Below the pieces are notes generated by a model. The model did not search any database, was not told the DNA's origin, and saw only the letters and a program-made list of their open reading frames with translations. A stretch of DNA of 9,117 bases from a bacterium (GTDB lineage Bacteria > Patescibacteriota > Minisyncoccia > Minisyncoccales > JAGGSE01), in NCBI GenBank assembly GCA_021159225.1, contig JAGGSE010000099.1, forward strand, positions 1 through 9,117. The letters run 5' to 3'. This document shows, piece by piece, positions 6,055-9,117 of the stretch; position 1 is the stretch's first letter; each line of letters begins with the position of its first letter. The position numbers were made by a program, and so were the translations under genes.

Positions 6055-8499
6055 CTATACCTGGCTCAGTTTCATTCTCCGGGCAATCTCTGCCTCAACA
6101 TCTTCCTTTCTTCTTCCATACTTCAGTTTTGACAACTTTTTAATCGGCTCCACAATTTCCGGATTTCCTTTCTTGGGAACAACGGTTTGAATCTTAAAAG
6201 GCGGGGTTGTCTTGCCTTCAATCATCAATCTCAATATGAGAACAAAGTTATCCAGGTTGACCAGGTCAAATCTGGAAAACTCCGGCTCAAACTGCTTTTC
6301 TAAAAATTCAGCGTCATTGGCTCCTACCCGGAAAGCGCCAATTGTTCCCGCATTTCCTAAAACAGCGTTTCTTATTTGCTCTGCCAACTGGGGTATGTAC
6401 TGATGGGCTAATATCAGATTCAAACGATATTTTCTTGCCTCGGACAAAATGGTGGCAATAGAATCAGTGGTAAAGTTCTGAAACTCATCAATATACAAAT
6501 AAAAATCCCGGCGCTCCTCCTCAGGAATCCTTGCCCTTTTCATTGCCGCCATCTGCATTTTTGAAACCAAAATCAGACCTAAAAGGGAACTATTTACCTC
6601 TCCTGTCCTGCCCTTTGATAAATTTGCCAAGAATATCTTCCCTTCATCCATTATCTTTGAGAGGTCAAAACTGGAATGACTCTGTCCAATAATATTCCTC
6701 ATCATCTCATTACCTACAAACCCTCCAACCTTTGAAACCACATAACCCAGCATATCTGACTTTGTCTCCCCGGTGGTCTGACGCCATTCCTTAAGCCAAA
6801 AATTTCTTACCAAAGGGTCAGTTACCTTCCTTAATTTAGATTCCATAAATTCATCGTCAGTAAAAATTCTTGGAATCTCTACCAGTGTGCCCGGTTCGCT
6901 TTGGTCTGCCATTAAAGCAAGCATTGCATTTCTCATATAATGCTCAAACATTGGACCAATAATTTCTGGCGGAAAAAGTTTATGAAAAATTGTAATCATT
7001 TCAGAGACAGCAAAATCTCTCTGTTCCGGGGTTTCATATTCCAACATATTCAATCCCAAGGGCCGCTTTGTGTCAAAGGGTTCAAACAAGACCACCTCAT
7101 CAACCCTATCCTTTGGGATATTGGCAAGGGTTGCCTCAATAAGGTCGCCGTGGGGATCAATAACTCCCACTCCCCTGCCTGCCTCTATATCCTGCCTAAT
7201 CATCTCTCTTAACAAACTTGATTTTCCAGTACCGGTCTGCCCCACAATATAGAAATGTCTCCTTCGGTCGTTTTCAGTTGCAAAGGAAACATCCTTTTCC
7301 TCTCCCCGAAAAATAACCCTGCCAATACGAACCAGGCCCCTTTCCGGCAGTTCAGCCGGTGGAGGAGCGGTAACGCTTTTTTGGGACCTGATATAAGGAG
7401 TTTCAACGTACCGGGTTGGAAAGTGGTAAATGCTGGTTAGTTCCTCAACATTCAAAAGAATTCTCTGAGAGGGTCTGAAATTTCTAAAACTAAAATCATA
7501 GACAAGGCGCCGCAGCGCCCTGCCGCTCAAGCGATTTGAACGCAGACTATTAAGTGAAAAAAGAGAAAACTGGCCAAAAGACGCCTCCATATGACTTAAA
7601 AGTTCATCAGCCCTTTGCCGGCTGTGGGCAGAAGATAACAATCTAATGTTTACCTCAAAGACCTGCTTGTGGATTTTTTCTTCAATTGCCTTCAGGGTCG
7701 CCTCTTCTACTCTTTGCTCCTTTTGTTGCTGATAAAAATCTTGGTTCTCTTTCTTCCTTGGACCAGCAAAAAATGCTCCAACCAAATCAAAAATAAAATC
7801 AACTACCGCATTTCTCGATGCCTCCCAAACAGCAACCCTCAAGGGCTTACCCTGCTTTATTTTGAATAAAAGACGCTCCCCCATCCTTATCCATTTTGCC
7901 TGAGGAAACGGTCTAATCATCACCTGAATAGCCGCTCCTTCGTCTGGTTTTATCTTGCTGAAGGTATCAGTGATAACTGAGATAGGGTCCTTTTCAAGAT
8001 GTTTATAGGTATTTAGGGGAAAAAATGGTCTTTGGACCAATTTTAGATAAGCCCCAGAGACAACTCCCCCTGGCTCAAAAATGGTGTAGTCCTGAGGAAT
8101 TTTTTCAACCACTGCCCGAGGGTATACCCCCTGAACATACTTTTCAAAAGCCGCTTCTAAAGACCTGGGTACAGCCACATAAAACATAATGTCTCTCCCT
8201 CCTATTTGAGAGGCAATTTCCAAAGCAATCTCCGGAGACCTCCCAAAAAGACCCGGCTGGAAATTGAAAAAATTAGCATATATTTGCTCCATCTGGGCAA
8301 TAAGAACCTTTTCCTCCTGCTTCATCGTTTCCTCCTTTTTCAACTCATATTTAGGCATTGAAACCAAAAAGAGAACCTTTTCCAAACTCCTGAAAATCCG
8401 CTCCTTTTTGCTTTTTTGAGAGAGAAAAACAAGAACAGCCCCAAAAACTAAAAGGAGAAAGAGAAAGACAAGGATATGTAATAAATCAATGGTTACCAT
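6055..8499 (-). CDS. Membrane-anchored VirD4/TraG/HerA-superfamily ATPase (type IV secretion coupling-protein-like)
   Basis: Probably a hexameric motor of the FtsK/HerA superfamily that moves DNA or protein across the inner membrane, as type IV secretion coupling proteins do. One N-terminal membrane helix (about residues 6-27) is followed by a basic SQKSKKER, suggesting a cytoplasmic body. Residues 80-375 are an unrecognised N-terminal domain with a coiled-coil-like patch (about 250-285). The motor domain follows: Walker A GQTGTGKSS (420-428), the family-typical VIDPHGDL (446-453), Walker B YLYIDEFQ (667-674) and the sensor-like LILAHQYIPQL (695-705). At 814 aa it is longer than the minimal motor. 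It starts 31 nt after the 127-aa gene, indicating co-transcription. No VirB4, relaxase or pilin gene is in the window, so a conjugative role is unproven. It has no cysteine, and the ATG has no Shine-Dalgarno. ATPase family is secure; the substrate is not known. Confidence 0.92.
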   Translation of the reverse strand: MVTIDLLHILVFLFLLLVFGAVLVFLSQKSKKERIFRSLEKVLFLVSMPKYELKKEETMKQEEKVLIAQMEQIYANFFNFQPGLFGRSPEIALEIASQIGGRDIMFYVAVPRSLEAAFEKYVQGVYPRAVVEKIPQDYTIFEPGGVVSGAYLKLVQRPFFPLNTYKHLEKDPISVITDTFSKIKPDEGAAIQVMIRPFPQAKWIRMGERLLFKIKQGKPLRVAVWEASRNAVVDFIFDLVGAFFAGPRKKENQDFYQQQKEQRVEEATLKAIEEKIHKQVFEVNIRLLSSAHSRQRADELLSHMEASFGQFSLFSLNSLRSNRLSGRALRRLVYDFSFRNFRPSQRILLNVEELTSIYHFPTRYVETPYIRSQKSVTAPPPAELPERGLVRIGRVIFRGEEKDVSFATENDRRRHFYIVGQTGTGKSSLLREMIRQDIEAGRGVGVIDPHGDLIEATLANIPKDRVDEVVLFEPFDTKRPLGLNMLEYETPEQRDFAVSEMITIFHKLFPPEIIGPMFEHYMRNAMLALMADQSEPGTLVEIPRIFTDDEFMESKLRKVTDPLVRNFWLKEWRQTTGETKSDMLGYVVSKVGGFVGNEMMRNIIGQSHSSFDLSKIMDEGKIFLANLSKGRTGEVNSSLLGLILVSKMQMAAMKRARIPEEERRDFYLYIDEFQNFTTDSIATILSEARKYRLNLILAHQYIPQLAEQIRNAVLGNAGTIGAFRVGANDAEFLEKQFEPEFSRFDLVNLDNFVLILRLMIEGKTTPPFKIQTVVPKKGNPEIVEPIKKLSKLKYGRRKEDVEAEIARRMKLSQV

Positions 8500-8530
8500 C
8501 GGTATTTTTAATCTGAGACATTACTTCGTT

Positions 8531-8914
8531 TTATTTCTTAAACCTCTTAAAAAGGCCGTCTCTGGCTAAAATGTCATGGAAGACGTCCAAAAGATAGGAA
8601 TCTTTAAGTCCCTCCGCTATTTTTACGGCAAACGCCACTCCCTCTTGTTCTGCCGCCAGAAGCAGATTCTTAATCTTCCCCTGAACATCTAATTCCTTTA
8701 TCTCTTGGGCTTTTTTCCGGGCTTCATCCTGAAGTTCCGGATTTATTTTCATCAATTCTATCTCCCGACGCAGTTTTTCTTTAATTATTTTCTCCTCGGC
8801 AGTCAAAAATTCCTTTTCCTCTCCCCTTTCCTTTTTTTCCTGAATCTCCTCAAAAATCCTCTTAGCCAGTTCCTCAGGGCTTTCCTTAAAAACCTCTTTT
8901 TCTTCTCCGCTCAT
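8531..8914 (-). CDS. Small charged hypothetical protein, first gene of the ATPase operon
   Basis: A 127-aa soluble protein in two parts. Residues 1-75 are an extremely Glu/Lys-rich helix likely to be extended or coiled coil. Residues 78-125 form a compact hydrophobic helical domain with GKIKNLLLAAEQEGVAFAV (79-97) and DSYLLDVFHDILARDGLF (105-122). The pattern 'small residue-rich helix, D-x-YLLD-x-FHD-x-LA' seems familiar from small CPR proteins encoded next to VirD4-like ATPases, but no named family can be given. The gene opens the operon, 31 nt before the ATPase gene, and has no cysteine. The upstream 200 nt are AT-rich repeats with no clear promoter and no Shine-Dalgarno. A role as an adaptor or partner of the ATPase is inferred from position only. 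Confidence 0.8.
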   Translation of the reverse strand: MSGEEKEVFKESPEELAKRIFEEIQEKKERGEEKEFLTAEEKIIKEKLRREIELMKINPELQDEARKKAQEIKELDVQGKIKNLLLAAEQEGVAFAVKIAEGLKDSYLLDVFHDILARDGLFKRFKK

Positions 8915-9046
8915 AATTTAAATTACAAATTAAATTCAAAATGCAAAAATCAAAAATCAAAATGATATTTTAAATCTCAAAATTCAAAGTACCCCACGTG
9001 GTACAGGGCAAATCTCAAAATTACATCTCAAAATTCAAAATCAACA
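8915..9046. repeat. AT-rich short-word repeat region upstream of the four-gene operon
   Basis: No gene fits here. The stretch is dominated by A-rich words: CAAAAATCAAAAATCAAAAT (8944-8963) and ATCTCAAAATT three times (8974-8984, 9012-9022, 9025-9035), with the hairpin repeat H inserted at 8989-9008. The operon promoter must lie here or further upstream, but the low complexity yields many weak -10-like hits and none stands out. Confidence 0.5.
8989..9008 (+). repeat. Intergenic hairpin repeat (module H, copy 2)
   Basis: GTACC-CCACGT-GGTAC forms a 5-bp stem with a 6-nt loop at 8989-9004, followed by AGGG. Compared with the copy at 1-20, the second stem position is T-A instead of A-T on both sides, so pairing is preserved; one loop base also differs (C for T). 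Orientation is the same as copy 1. It is located 75 nt upstream of the first gene of the operon. Function is unknown. Confidence 0.65.
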
Positions 9047-9117
9047 TTCAAGCGCAAAGCTCAAAGCGCAAAAGGCAAAACTACAACTTAAAGCGAAAAG
9101 CGAAACCTTCTTCTTTT
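9047..9117. repeat. Intergenic repeat, copy 2 (inverted relative to 1096-1157), cut by window end
   Basis: Positions 9047-9108 match the reverse complement of 1096-1157 with two mismatches in 62 nt. The pyrimidine-rich centre (TTCTTCTTTT) also resembles that of copy 1, so the second palindrome arm is expected just beyond 9117. The pair lies in opposite orientation, flanking about 7.9 kb with five of the six genes. Confidence 0.75.

Noticed and set aside
6040..6056. Possible terminator just after the VirD4-like ATPase gene (AGGG...CCCT)
   Set aside because: Only a 4-bp stem and no T-tract on the minus strand; read-through to the downstream gene is more likely.
73..8914. Recoded UGA (Gly or Trp) lineage
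   Set aside because: All six genes are full-length under the standard bacterial code and end in TAA (four) or TAG (two); Trp is encoded normally. Absence of TGA stops in six genes is too few to mean recoding.
1096..9108. Composite transposon bounded by the 62-nt inverted repeats
   Set aside because: No transposase or integrase lies between them and no target duplication is visible; the repeats look like independent intergenic elements.
8915..9117. CRISPR-like array in the repeat-rich leader
   Set aside because: The repeated words are short, unevenly spaced and A-rich, without uniform repeats or unique spacers, and no cas gene is present.
1..9117. tRNA, rRNA or riboswitch genes
   Set aside because: No cloverleaf, conserved rRNA segment or recognisable aptamer was seen in the intergenic gaps, which are short or repeat-filled.

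Overview
The window looks like a stretch of a Candidate Phyla Radiation (Patescibacteria) genome, most likely a Parcubacteria/Microgenomates-type lineage. This is inferred from gene content (a membrane-anchored VirD4/HerA-like ATPase beside anonymous charged coiled-coil proteins), from the AT-leaning sequence, and from intergenic runs of 'caaaattcaaa', 'cggatttcggattt' and 'aaagcgcaaagc' words typical of such genomes. No rRNA or ribosomal protein is present to confirm it. All six genes read cleanly with TGA as a stop, which argues against the UGA=Gly lineages (Gracilibacteria, Absconditabacteria).

All six credible genes lie on the minus strand and are described here in transcription order, from high to low coordinate. 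Positions 9117-8915 are a gene-free, repeat-rich leader. Next comes a probable four-gene operon: a 127-aa charged protein (8914-8531), an 814-aa membrane-anchored VirD4/TraG/HerA-type ATPase (8499-6055), a 609-aa highly charged coiled-coil protein (5928-4099) and a 72-aa helical protein (4076-3858). A convincing Rho-independent terminator (3820-3793) follows. A separate unit then encodes two cation transporters: an 855-aa P2-type ATPase (3741-1174) and a 317-aa Na+/Ca2+-exchanger-family protein (1026-73). A roughly 118-bp imperfect palindromic repeat separates these two.

The first unit could be a DNA- or protein-translocation module: the ATPase has a Walker A, a Walker B and an N-terminal membrane anchor, and its partners are unrecognised. 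All four proteins (1,622 residues) lack cysteine, while the two transporters next door contain nine. The second unit would set cytoplasmic cation levels, but both transporters depart from family consensus. The ATPase reads DKTLTLT instead of DKTGTLT, TGEF instead of TGES, CGAPE instead of KGAPE, and lacks several Ca2+ ligands in M5/M6. The exchanger has changed three of the four acidic/amide ion-ligand positions. Both open frames are intact, so this looks like divergence in specificity or mechanism, not decay.

The non-coding DNA is a mosaic of short modules: a 20-nt hairpin present twice with a compensatory base-pair change, an 11-nt box present twice, and a 62-nt unit present twice in opposite orientation. 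None of the six starts has a recognisable Shine-Dalgarno sequence.
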